From Pleurocapsa sp. MO_226.B13 (GTDB taxonomy: Bacteria; Cyanobacteriota; Cyanobacteriia; Cyanobacteriales; Xenococcaceae), in contig JASJEI010000554.1 in NCBI GenBank assembly GCA_030064795.1, positions 1 to 5,680 on the forward strand: a DNA stretch of 5,680 nt, in the 5' to 3' direction. Of the stretch, positions 1 to 5,589 are shown in pieces (positions within the stretch are counted from its first letter, which is position 1; each line of letters begins with the position of its first letter). The notes under the pieces are model-generated. The model searched no databases. It saw only the letters and a list, made by a program, of their open reading frames with translations, and was not told the origin of the DNA. The position numbers were made by a program, and so were the translations under genes.

Positions 1-105
1 GCTAGCATCGGGAGTTACCTGAGCGATCGCAACCTTACCACTAGCACATATAGAACCTAGAATTAAAACAGAAATCTTGAAAATGGAAGATAAAGTTAGT
101 TTCAT
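1..105 (-). CDS. Exported protein, N-terminal fragment (signal peptide), cut by window edge
   Basis: Reading leftward from an ATG at 105-103, 35 codons stay open to the window edge, so only the N-terminus is present. The peptide begins MKLTLSS, has a hydrophobic core around residues 11-21 (ISVLILGSICA), and an AIA/Q signal peptidase I site that would cut after Ala28, leaving a mature start QVTPDAS. The cysteine at 20 is not in a proper lipobox, so a lipoprotein is unlikely. Mature starts of the form AQ(V/I)TPD are common in large cyanobacterial secreted proteins with a filamentous-haemagglutinin-like (two-partner secretion) N-terminal domain; that assignment is inference from eight residues. 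An in-frame TTG at 120-118 is an alternative start, and a TAA at 123-121 closes the frame. No clear Shine-Dalgarno is visible. The gene is divergent from acnB, with 271 bp between the two starts. A HIP1 site (23-30) lies inside the coding part. Confidence 0.7.
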   Translation of the reverse strand, partial: MKLTLSSIFKISVLILGSICASGKVAIAQVTPDAS

Positions 106-376
106 TAATTCATAGTACAATTAAACTAAGATATAAGCGTAATTCCCAAAATCATCTTACCTAGAATAATTAATCAGCTTAAAAAGATCGGTTTAATCGC
201 GATTTTCATCATCAAATCCTGAAAAACTCCGTAGCCAATTATCTGCAATCCTCGATACATTAAAAGCAAATATACTTGCAATATCTTTTGTTTCCCAGTC
301 AAAGGCGATCGAGACAGATCGAATGAGACAATAGATATCCTGTAAGAAATCTACATATAGAGAGGAGAACTATTAG
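106..376. other. Divergent spacer between exported-protein gene and acnB
   Basis: This AT-rich 271-bp spacer must carry the promoters of both flanking genes, but I see no convincing -35/-10 pair for either. TATACT at 271-276 is a good -10 hexamer lacking a partner at 16-18 bp. A perfect 10-bp palindrome, AATCGCGATT, lies at 195-204 and could be a regulator site or chance. The sequence GTA-N7-TAC at 342-354 resembles an NtcA box but has the wrong spacing. The acnB Shine-Dalgarno is at 361-369. Confidence 0.5.
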
Positions 377-2974
377 ATGTTAGAAGAATATAAAAAACAA
401 GCTGCCGAAAGAGAAGCTTTAGGTATTCCTCCACTACCTTTAACCGCCCAGCAGACATCCCAGTTGTGTGAAATCCTCAAAAATCCTCCCGAAGAAAACA
501 AAGGAGAGTTGCTACAATTATTGCGCGATCGCGTACCCCCTGGTGTAGACGATGCAGCCTACGTCAAGGCTGGTTTTTTAACTGCTGTAGCCAAAGGGGA
601 AATTAAATGTCCTGTAATTTCTCCCCAGGGTGCAGTAGACTTACTAGGTACGATGATGGGTGGTTATAACGTCCAATCTCTGGTAAATTTACTTAAATCT
701 AACGAGCCTGGAATTGCTTCAGAAGCAGCAGCAGCCTTGAGTAAGACTCTGTTGGTATTTGATGCCTTTAACGATGTCTTAGAACTATCTGATACTAATC
801 CCTACGCCAAGCAAGTAATTGATTCTTGGGCAAATGCCGAATGGTTTATTGGTCGTCCCAAACCTGCCAAAGCGATTACTGTGACTGTCTTTAAAGTACC
901 AGGAGAAACCAACACCGATGACTTATCTCCTGCACCCCACGCTACTACTCGCCCCGACATTCCCCTTCATGCTTTGGCAATGCTAGAGTCTAAAATGCCT
1001 GAAGGAATAGAAACCATTGCTCAGTTAAAAGAAAAAGGTCATCCCGTGGCATATGTCGGTGATGTTGTCGGTACGGGTTCTTCTCGTAAATCGGCAATTA
1101 ATTCGGTTTTGTGGCATATTGGGCGTGAAATTCCTTTTGTTCCGAATAAAAAAGCTGGTGGCTATATCTTAGGTAGTAAAATCGCCCCTATCTTCTTTAA
1201 TACTGCCGAAGACTCTGGGGCATTACCAATTGAATGCGATGTTACCCAGATGAATACAGGGGATGTAATTACCATTCATCCCTACAAAGGTGAAATTACC
1301 AACGAGTCTGGTGAAGTTATTTCTACCTTTACTCTCAAACCCGAAACCATCATTGACGAAGTTCGCGCTGGTGGTAGAATTCCCTTATTAATTGGTAGGG
1401 CATTAACCGATAAAACCAGAGAAGCATTAGGTTTACCAGTCTCGGAAATCTTCACTCGTCCTTCTTTACCCGAAGATACTGGCAAAGGCTTTACCTTGGC
1501 GCAAAAAATGGTGGGGAAAGCTTGCGGTTTACCAGGAGTTCGTCCTGGCACATCCTGCGAACCTTTGATGACTACCGTTGGTTCTCAAGATACCACAGGG
1601 CCAATGACCAGAGACGAATTAAAAGAACTAGCTTGTCTTGGTTTTAATGCCGATTTAACCCTACAAACCTTCTGCCACACCGCAGCTTATCCCAAACCTG
1701 TAGATATTAAAACTCACAAAGAGTTACCCGACTTTTTCTCTACTCGTGGTGGTGTGGCATTGCGCCCAGGAGACGGTATTATTCACTCTTGGTTAAATAG
1801 AATGTTGTTGCCCGATACTGTCGGTACTGGTGGAGATTCTCATACTCGTTTTCCTTTAGGTATTTCCTTCCCTGCGGGTTCTGGTTTGGTAGCATTTGCA
1901 GCAGCTTTGGGAGTGATGCCTTTAGATATGCCCGAATCTGTATTGGTTCGCTTTACAGGAGAATTACAGCCAGGAGTAACCCTAAGAGATATTGTCAACG
2001 CTATTCCTTGGGTAGCTATTCAGGAAGGTAAATTAACTGTAGCTAAAGAAAACAAGATTAATCTCTTTAATGGGCGAGTCATGGAAATGGAAGGCTTACC
2101 CGATCTTAAAGTCGAACAGGCTTTTGAACTTACCGATGCTACCGCAGAACGTTCTTGTTCTGGTAGTACGATTAAACTGAGTGAAGAAACCGTAGCCGAA
2201 TACTTACGTTCTAATGTTGTCCTCCTGAAAAACATGGTGGCGCGGGGATATCAAGATGCCCGTACTATTATGCGTCGCGTGGCAAAAATGGAACAGTGGT
2301 TGGCAAACCCCGAATTGATGTCGGCAGATGATAATGCCGAATATGCCGACACCATTGAAGTTAATCTTAATGAAATTACTGAACCCATCGTCGCTGCACC
2401 CAACGATCCCGATAACGTTAAGTTAATGTCAGAATGTGCGGGAGATAAAGTAGACGAAGTATTTATCGGTTCTTGCATGACCAATATCGGACACTATCGC
2501 GCTGCTGCTAAAATCCTTGAAGGTGCGGGGGTAGTTAAAGGACGACTCTGGATTTGTCCCCCGACTCGCATGGATGAAAAACAACTCCGCGAAGAAGGAG
2601 TATACGGCGTGTTTGCTGCTGCTGGCGCACGTACCGAAATGCCTGGCTGTTCTCTGTGTATGGGTAATCAAGCCCGCGTCGAAGATAATGCCACTGTCTT
2701 TTCTACCTCTACCCGCAACTTTAACAACCGCATGGGTAAAGGCGCACGGGTTTATTTAGGTTCGGCAGAACTTGCTGCTGTCTGTGCCTTGCTTGGTAAG
2801 ATTCCTACCGTAGAAGAGTATATGGCGATCGTCAAGGAAAAAATTACTCCCTTTGAAGGCGATTTATATCGTTACCTTAACTTCGACCAAATTGAAAACT
2901 TTGAAGATGAAGGTAGGGTGATTCCAATTGAAGAAATGCCCAAGATTGAGGACATTTTAGGGATGCCTGTTTAA
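377..2974 (+). CDS. acnB: Aconitate hydratase B (bifunctional aconitase 2 / 2-methylisocitrate dehydratase family)
   Basis: This enzyme interconverts citrate and isocitrate through cis-aconitate in the cytoplasm, using a [4Fe-4S] cluster. In cyanobacteria this step leads to 2-oxoglutarate, the carbon skeleton for ammonium assimilation. The 865-aa length matches AcnB (E. coli about 865). Domain order is the AcnB order: an N-terminal helical HEAT-like domain (about 1-160), the swivel domain (about 165-385, with [21 protein letters not shown] at 176-196 and GTGSSRKSA at 232-240), then the catalytic domains. Cluster ligands are Cys700 (FIGSCMTN), Cys758 and Cys761 (PGCSLCMGN). [11 protein letters not shown] lies at 485-495, and the substrate-binding arginine region [14 protein letters not shown] at 776-789. 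The ATG is chosen because AGAGGAGAA (361-369) sits 7 bases upstream. No residue appears missing. Some family members also act on 2-methyl-cis-aconitate, and apo-AcnB of E. coli binds mRNA; neither can be judged from sequence here. A HIP1 site falls at 525-532. Confidence 0.97.
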   Translation: MLEEYKKQAAEREALGIPPLPLTAQQTSQLCEILKNPPEENKGELLQLLRDRVPPGVDDAAYVKAGFLTAVAKGEIKCPVISPQGAVDLLGTMMGGYNVQSLVNLLKSNEPGIASEAAAALSKTLLVFDAFNDVLELSDTNPYAKQVIDSWANAEWFIGRPKPAKAITVTVFKVPGETNTDDLSPAPHATTRPDIPLHALAMLESKMPEGIETIAQLKEKGHPVAYVGDVVGTGSSRKSAINSVLWHIGREIPFVPNKKAGGYILGSKIAPIFFNTAEDSGALPIECDVTQMNTGDVITIHPYKGEITNESGEVISTFTLKPETIIDEVRAGGRIPLLIGRALTDKTREALGLPVSEIFTRPSLPEDTGKGFTLAQKMVGKACGLPGVRPGTSCEPLMTTVGSQDTTGPMTRDELKELACLGFNADLTLQTFCHTAAYPKPVDIKTHKELPDFFSTRGGVALRPGDGIIHSWLNRMLLPDTVGTGGDSHTRFPLGISFPAGSGLVAFAAALGVMPLDMPESVLVRFTGELQPGVTLRDIVNAIPWVAIQEGKLTVAKENKINLFNGRVMEMEGLPDLKVEQAFELTDATAERSCSGSTIKLSEETVAEYLRSNVVLLKNMVARGYQDARTIMRRVAKMEQWLANPELMSADDNAEYADTIEVNLNEITEPIVAAPNDPDNVKLMSECAGDKVDEVFIGSCMTNIGHYRAAAKILEGAGVVKGRLWICPPTRMDEKQLREEGVYGVFAAAGARTEMPGCSLCMGNQARVEDNATVFSTSTRNFNNRMGKGARVYLGSAELAAVCALLGKIPTVEEYMAIVKEKITPFEGDLYRYLNFDQIENFEDEGRVIPIEEMPKIEDILGMPV

Positions 2975-2991
2975 CTCCTCTGTTTAATATA

Positions 2992-3048
2992 AGGGTGGGC
3001 ATTAAAAGATTATTCTTGGCGTTTTATATACCCAGTAATGCCCACCCT
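2992..3048. repeat. 13-bp inverted repeat downstream of acnB (AGGGTGGGCATTA / TAATGCCCACCCT)
   Basis: The arms at 2992-3004 and 3036-3048 are perfect inverted copies around a 31-base spacer, starting 17 bases after the acnB stop. The RNA stem would be GC-rich and could halt transcription from acnB. However, no run of T follows directly; the nearest T-rich stretch is at 3060-3085. Arms built on GGTGGGCATT/AATGCCCACC recur, as I recall, in many cyanobacterial intergenic regions, so this may be a dispersed repeat rather than a dedicated terminator. A role as an mRNA 3'-end stabiliser is equally possible. Confidence 0.7.
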
Positions 3049-3110
3049 ACCAGTTGCTATTCTTCATTCTTCGTTTCTTTTTTTGATTATCCACTCCTTA
3101 TATTGACGGG

Positions 3111-3134
3111 GTGCATTTTTTAAAAAAAATTCAC
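3111..3134. repeat. AT-rich near-palindrome, possible terminator of the 68-aa gene
   Basis: This 24-base segment is self-complementary except for one C/T mismatch and an A/A pair at the centre: GTG and CAC at the ends, T6 (3116-3121) followed by A8 (3122-3129) in the middle. It lies 39 bases past the stop of the minus-strand 68-aa gene and could end its transcript, since that strand carries eight T in a row. The stem is almost purely A-T and weak, so this is a low-confidence guess. Confidence 0.25.
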
Positions 3135-3142
3135 TTTGTAAA

Positions 3143-3154
3143 TCTTAATTAAGA
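3143..3154. repeat. 12-bp perfect palindrome TCTTAATTAAGA
   Basis: A perfect palindrome in the convergent spacer, 18 bases beyond the stop codon of the minus-strand 68-aa gene. It is AT-rich with no loop, so it is a poor RNA hairpin. It could be a protein-binding site or a chance palindrome in AT-rich DNA. Confidence 0.35.
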
Positions 3155-3172
3155 GATAGTAATTGACGCTAT

Positions 3173-3379
3173 CTATCGCGGGAAAGAATTAAATGACTGT
3201 AGAGACGTATAATATTTATTTAACTCTTTATCTGCACCAGAAGGAATTACCGCATCAGCAGGATTTACAGCTGTGGTTTGTGCCGTTTGTACGCCTACTT
3301 GATTTCCTGGCGCACCTTTACCAGCTTCAGCGTTGTCAGGATTAGTACGTGCGACGACTTTTTTATCTTTTTTTTCCAT
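3173..3379 (-). CDS. Small hydrophilic protein of unknown function (68 aa)
   Basis: I do not recognise this protein. It runs from ATG (3379-3377) to TAG (3175-3173). It starts with a lysine-rich stretch (MEKKDKKVVAR), continues with a Gly/Ala/Pro/Asn/Gln-rich and probably disordered middle (NPDNAEAGKGAPGNQ, residues 13-27), and ends with a more aromatic tail (ELNKYYTSLQSFNSFPR). There is no membrane segment, signal peptide or cysteine. The coding case rests on composition: the reading frame is clearly richer in G+C than both flanks, and its codons (CCT, GGT, GCT, CAA, AAA, GAA preferred) resemble those of acnB. A purine motif AGAGGA lies about 24 bases upstream of the ATG, too far for a normal Shine-Dalgarno; many cyanobacterial genes lack one. 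It converges on acnB and is divergent from the receiver gene, so its context gives no functional clue. Confidence 0.55.
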   Translation of the reverse strand: MEKKDKKVVARTNPDNAEAGKGAPGNQVGVQTAQTTAVNPADAVIPSGADKELNKYYTSLQSFNSFPR

Positions 3380-3508
3380 AATAAATATTTTTTAGTTACT
3401 TTTCCTCTATTAAGTTAATAGTTTTGCAGGCATAAAACATCTATCGCTGGTAACAATATTTAATCTGTGAAGAAATTATCCAATCTATCGAATCTATTAT
3501 CTATTATC

Positions 3509-3553
3509 GGCTAATATTCAAGATAATTTTGCAAAAAATATCTAATATTAGCC
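3509..3553. repeat. Long imperfect hairpin (GGCTAATATT ... AATATTAGCC)
   Basis: The outer arms, 3509-3518 and 3544-3553, are a perfect 10-bp inverted repeat. After a 2-base CA bulge (3519-3520), AGATA (3521-3525) pairs with TATCT (3539-3543). After one A/A mismatch, TTTT (3527-3530) pairs with AAAA (3534-3537), leaving a GCA loop. In total about 19 pairs fold within 45 bases. Neither strand has a T run after it, so it is not a standard terminator. It lies just upstream of the promoter candidate at 3569 and between divergent genes. Confidence 0.7.
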
Positions 3554-3568
3554 TGAATTAGTTTCAGA

Positions 3569-3596
3569 TTGGCAACGAAACCTATAGACATACAAT
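3569..3596 (+). promoter_or_regulatory. Candidate sigma70-type promoter (TTGGCA - 16 bp - TACAAT)
   Basis: TTGGCA (3569-3574) and TACAAT (3591-3596) each match the consensus at five of six positions, with a 16-bp spacer. A transcript would start near 3603 and run into the receiver gene at 3918 with a leader of about 315 bases. No nearer promoter of similar quality is visible for that gene. The assignment rests on hexamer matching only. Confidence 0.35.
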
Positions 3597-3731
3597 ACCT
3601 TGCAAGAGCAATCTAAAACTGATAACTTACAGGGAAACAATAAGCGCGATCGCTCTGGGGCATTGCACTCTTACGAGTTATTTGGGTCTTTGGGTTTCGG
3701 AATCAGAAAAAAAACATTTTGCCGAGTCAGA

Positions 3732-3757
3732 TTTTGGATCTATCTTTTGGATCTATC
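3732..3757. repeat. 13-bp perfect tandem duplication (TTTTGGATCTATC x2)
   Basis: Two identical 13-base units abut at 3732-3744 and 3745-3757. The unit is not a multiple of three, so any gene here would have been frameshifted, which fits the non-coding reading of this region. It looks like a replication-slippage event. Confidence 0.8.
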
Positions 3758-3917
3758 TAAATATTCAAACAATACCCCAAAAGTTAGAAGCATTTTTTGG
3801 TACTACTAGTTGTTATGTCGGCAACCGTCCAGAAAAATAGAATTACCTATGTAAAACTAAAGTTAGTAATTTTAACTGATTAAAATCGTCAGCTAATAAG
3901 AAGTATCCAAAAGTATA

Positions 3918-4301
3918 ATGATTCCTCAAAGCGTTTTGATCGTTGATGATGATGATGACTATACCAGTGTGGTTAAATTTGTTTTAGAACAAGACAGCAA
4001 CTGGTATGTTACAACGGTGGAAAATGGAGCCGAGGCTATTGTCAAGGCAGAATTAGAACAACCAGATCTAATTTTGCTAGATGTTACTACCCCTGATTTT
4101 AAAGGGCTAAAAGTATATAAATCGCTTAAGTCCGATTTGTTTACCTGTAATATTCCGATTATCTTGATGACGGCTATGCCTGAGATCGTCAAAATCATCA
4201 GACGACAAGTCAAGGAAGATGAGGAAATAATGACCAAACCTTTTGATCTTACTAATTTAGCCAGTCAGGTTGTTGAGGTCGTGACTGCTTTCGGAGGCTA
4301 A
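3918..4301 (+). CDS. Single-domain response regulator (CheY-like receiver, orphan)
   Basis: A 127-aa cytoplasmic phospho-receiver with no output domain. The receiver signature is complete: VLIVDD with the acidic metal-binding pair Asp10/Asp11 (part of a run of five Asp, 10-14), phospho-acceptor Asp55 in PDLILLDVTTPD, the switch Thr85 in ILMTA, and Lys107 in MTKPFD. Length fits the stand-alone receiver family. Small departures are DVTTP where DVMMP is usual and PDFKG where PDMDG is usual; neither removes a catalytic residue. No histidine kinase is adjacent, so partner and output are unknown. Such proteins typically pass phosphate on or act by protein-protein contact. The ATG has only a weak purine stretch (AAGAAG, 3899-3904) upstream, and no better start is seen. 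It may be transcribed from the candidate promoter at 3569. It is not in an operon with the Crp-like gene 492 bp downstream. Confidence 0.9.
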   Translation: MIPQSVLIVDDDDDYTSVVKFVLEQDSNWYVTTVENGAEAIVKAELEQPDLILLDVTTPDFKGLKVYKSLKSDLFTCNIPIILMTAMPEIVKIIRRQVKEDEEIMTKPFDLTNLASQVVEVVTAFGG

Positions 4302-4340
4302 ACCCTACGAGCTTCCAATCTCGCGATTGAAAACTTACTG

Positions 4341-4504
4341 CCCCGCGCTACTACATGCGGCGAACTATGCGCCTTTGTCTAGAATTATGACAGCTATCAC
4401 AATCCCCCGACAGCCCGACTTGGCAGTCACGACGAGCGCGTACATGTGGCTGAAGCCTTTGTCTTGCGCCTACATGCGGCTAAAGCCTTTGTGTCGGCGC
4501 GGGG
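4341..4504. repeat. GC-rich repeat patch bounded by 8-bp inverted repeats
   Basis: Three imperfect 30-bp direct copies lie at 4351-4380, 4440-4469 and 4470-4499; the last two abut. Their shared core is TACATGYGGCTRAAGCCTTTGT, with two extra bases in the first copy. Each of the last two contains a small GGCT..AGCC inverted pair. The patch is flanked by a perfect 8-bp inverted repeat, CCCCGCGC (4341-4348) and GCGCGGGG (4497-4504). A second, interleaved inverted repeat, GACGAGCG (4431-4438) and CGCTCGTC (4506-4513), frames copies two and three. No target-site duplication is obvious. It could be a small non-autonomous element or a cyanobacterial dispersed intergenic repeat; genome-wide copy number would decide. 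Confidence 0.65.
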
Positions 4505-4636
4505 TCGCTCGTCAATTTCTTTCCCCGAAAGTCCTTCGGTACTACTCGTATTACTGAAATACTCATACATCTAAGTACGTAACGAATAGAATTGATTTAT
4601 TATAATCTCCGCTCAAACTTAGTATAAGTAATAATA

Positions 4637-4665
4637 CTGACAAATACAATAATTACTAGTATAAT
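4637..4665 (+). promoter_or_regulatory. Sigma70-type promoter of the Crp-like gene (CTGACA - 17 bp - TATAAT)
   Basis: A perfect TATAAT (4660-4665) sits 17 bp after CTGACA (4637-4642), which misses the consensus by one base. Transcription would begin near 4672, giving a leader of about 120 bases before the TTG at 4794. The palindrome TACTAGTA (4654-4661) overlaps the -10 box, and AGTAT/ATACT (4621-4625 and 4634-4638) touches the -35; either could be an operator. Confidence 0.6.
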
Positions 4666-4710
4666 TATTTGCATAAATAAAAACGAGCAAAGTTTTTGAA
4701 TTATGCACCA

Positions 4711-4739
4711 AACTCTGGAAAATTTTCCTGATAAGAGTT
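4711..4739. promoter_or_regulatory. Palindromic stem in the leader of the Crp-like gene, possible operator
   Basis: A perfect 12-bp palindrome, GGAAAATTTTCC (4717-4728), is framed by AACTCT (4711-4716) and its inverse AGAGTT (4734-4739), with a TGATA bulge on the right. It falls between the predicted transcription start and the Shine-Dalgarno. As DNA it has the two-fold symmetry expected for a dimeric regulator such as the encoded Crp-like protein; as RNA it would form a stem. Autoregulation is inference. Confidence 0.4.
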
Positions 4740-4793
4740 GTAGATGTATTCTTATAACAACTTACTTCGGTGAAATTTAAGGAGTAAAGAAAA

Positions 4794-5510
4794 TTGTCTG
4801 TAGCTTGTTCGGTAATTAGACCAACCAATCGACTGTTAGCTGCTCTATCTCCACAGGCATACCAACGTCTTTGTCGCCATTTACAACCAGTTGAACTTCC
4901 GCAACATAAAATTCTTTATCACCCAGGCGAAAATTGTAATTACGCTTATTTTCCCATCCACTCCATGGTTTCTAGCGTGGCAATTATGGAAAACGGCTCG
5001 ACGGCAGAGATTGGAGTTATAGGTAACGAAGGGATGGTAGGACTGCCAATTATTCTAGATACAAGCTATACTAATTCCGCTGCAATAGTCCAGGTAGGTA
5101 ACAGTGGCTATAGAATTTCCGCTCAAAGTCTGCGAGAAGAATTGAATGATCACGGAGAATTAGAGCGTTTGTTACTGCGCTACGTTCAAGCTCGAATCAT
5201 CCAGATCGGTCAAACTGCTGCGTGTAATGTCTATCACAAGATCGAACAGCGATTTGCTCGCTGGCTATTAACAGTACGCGATAGCACACAGCAAAAGGAA
5301 TTTCAGTTAACTCAAGAATTTATTTCTCAAATGTTAGGCGTGCGTCGATCTGGAGTAACAGAAGTAGCGAGTAAATTCCAAAAAGCAGGGATCATTCATT
5401 ACAAACGGGGCTTAATTCAGATTGTTTCCCACCGAAAGTTAGAAGCTGCTAGCTGTGAATGTTATCGACTGCTCGTCCAGGAATACGAACGCTTGATAGG
5501 TACATTTTAA
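4794..5510 (+). CDS. Crp/Fnr-family transcriptional regulator (TTG start)
   Basis: A 238-aa DNA-binding regulator. The N-terminal cyclic-nucleotide-binding-like beta barrel spans about 12-120, with GENCNYAYFPIHSMVSSV (45-62) and the family-typical GSTAEIGVIGNEGMVGLP (68-85). A dimerisation helix follows at about 121-145, then a winged helix-turn-helix at about 170-213, where FISQMLGVRRSGVTEVASKF (176-195) covers the turn and recognition helix. It belongs to the group ending in a conserved CECYR (221-225) with AACN (142-145). The phosphate-binding RGxxSxxA motif of true cAMP receptors is absent, so the ligand is unknown, and there is no N-terminal FNR-type cysteine cluster. The TTG is chosen because AAGGAG (4779-4784) lies 9 bases upstream, the frame fits the family's N-terminus (NRLLAALSP), and no ATG precedes the conserved part. 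It has its own promoter and stands alone. A specific name such as NtcA is not supported. Confidence 0.9.
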   Translation: MSVACSVIRPTNRLLAALSPQAYQRLCRHLQPVELPQHKILYHPGENCNYAYFPIHSMVSSVAIMENGSTAEIGVIGNEGMVGLPIILDTSYTNSAAIVQVGNSGYRISAQSLREELNDHGELERLLLRYVQARIIQIGQTAACNVYHKIEQRFARWLLTVRDSTQQKEFQLTQEFISQMLGVRRSGVTEVASKFQKAGIIHYKRGLIQIVSHRKLEAASCECYRLLVQEYERLIGTF

Positions 5511-5589
5511 GGAACGAGGAACGAGGAACGAGGAGGAAGATGGGGAAGCAAAGGAGAAGGAACGAGGAACGAGGAGGAAGATGGGGAAG
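5511..5589. repeat. GGAACGA heptamer array within a 41-bp tandem duplication
   Basis: Three GGAACGA units (5511-5531) start at the base after the regulator's stop codon. The block made of two heptamers plus GGAGGAAGATGGGGAAG is 31 bases long and occurs identically at 5518-5548 and 5559-5589, separated by CAAAGGAGAA, giving a 41-bp period. The plus strand is almost pure purine. Heptanucleotide arrays of this kind resemble the short tandemly repeated repetitive (STRR) sequences known from cyanobacteria. An open frame through it (5459-5656) is a by-product of the repeats and is not called. Confidence 0.85.

Larger units (their letters stand above)
3380..3917. other. Gene-less intergenic stretch between the 68-aa gene and the receiver gene
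   Basis: About 540 bases without a convincing gene. From left to right it holds: AT-rich upstream DNA of the minus-strand small gene; a tandem pair of CTATTAT (3494-3507); a long imperfect hairpin (3509-3553); a rightward promoter candidate (3569-3596); a HIP1 site (3646-3653); a 13-bp tandem duplication (3732-3757); and the immediate leader of the receiver gene. An open frame at 3600-3809 has only a TTG start with no Shine-Dalgarno and no recognisable protein features; I do not call it. The stretch might be partly a decayed gene, but I cannot reconstruct one. Confidence 0.6.
4302..4793. other. Gene-less spacer: GC-rich repeat patch, then AT-rich leader of the Crp-like gene
   Basis: The left half (about 4335-4540) is abruptly GC-rich compared with its surroundings and holds repeats described separately. 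A small hairpin, CAATC-TCGC-GATTG, lies at 4316-4329, shortly after the receiver stop, without a T run. Another, CCGAA-AGTCC-TTCGG, lies at 4525-4539. The right half (4558-4793) is AT-rich and holds the promoter and palindromic leader of the Crp-like gene. An open frame over the GC-rich part (4327-4557, TTG start) is an artefact of the repeats, which have a period of 30 bases. Confidence 0.6.

Noticed and set aside
342..354. NtcA-like box (GTA-N7-TAC) upstream of acnB
   Set aside because: NtcA sites need GTA-N8-TAC; the spacing is one short, and the site is only 7 bases before the acnB Shine-Dalgarno.
1282..2759. Several antisense and out-of-frame open frames inside acnB
   Set aside because: They are shadows of a well-conserved coding sequence with no independent support.
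3480..3600. Possible CRISPR-like repetition (CTATTAT, AATCTAT copies)
   Set aside because: The repeats are 7-mers in low-complexity AT-rich DNA with no regular spacing; no CRISPR array is present in the window.
3600..3809. Open frame of 69 codons, plus strand
   Set aside because: It has only a TTG start with no Shine-Dalgarno, would begin before the predicted transcription start near 3603, spans a 13-bp tandem duplication, and shows no recognisable protein features.
3915..3920. TATAAT overlapping the start codon of the receiver gene
   Set aside because: A -10 box here would place the transcript start inside the coding region; no -35 fits. It is a chance match.
4316..4329. Small hairpin after the receiver gene as a terminator
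   Set aside because: The stem is only 5 bp and is followed by an A run on the plus strand, not T.
4327..4557. Open frame of 76 codons with repeated AYMxLKPL peptides
   Set aside because: The peptide repeat is simply the 30-base (10-codon) DNA repeat translated; TTG start, no Shine-Dalgarno, and it lies wholly on the GC-rich repeat patch.
4619..4828. Minus-strand open frame over the Crp-like leader
   Set aside because: It is an AT-driven frame rich in Tyr/Asn/Thr, overlaps the start of the regulator gene and its promoter, and has no protein features.
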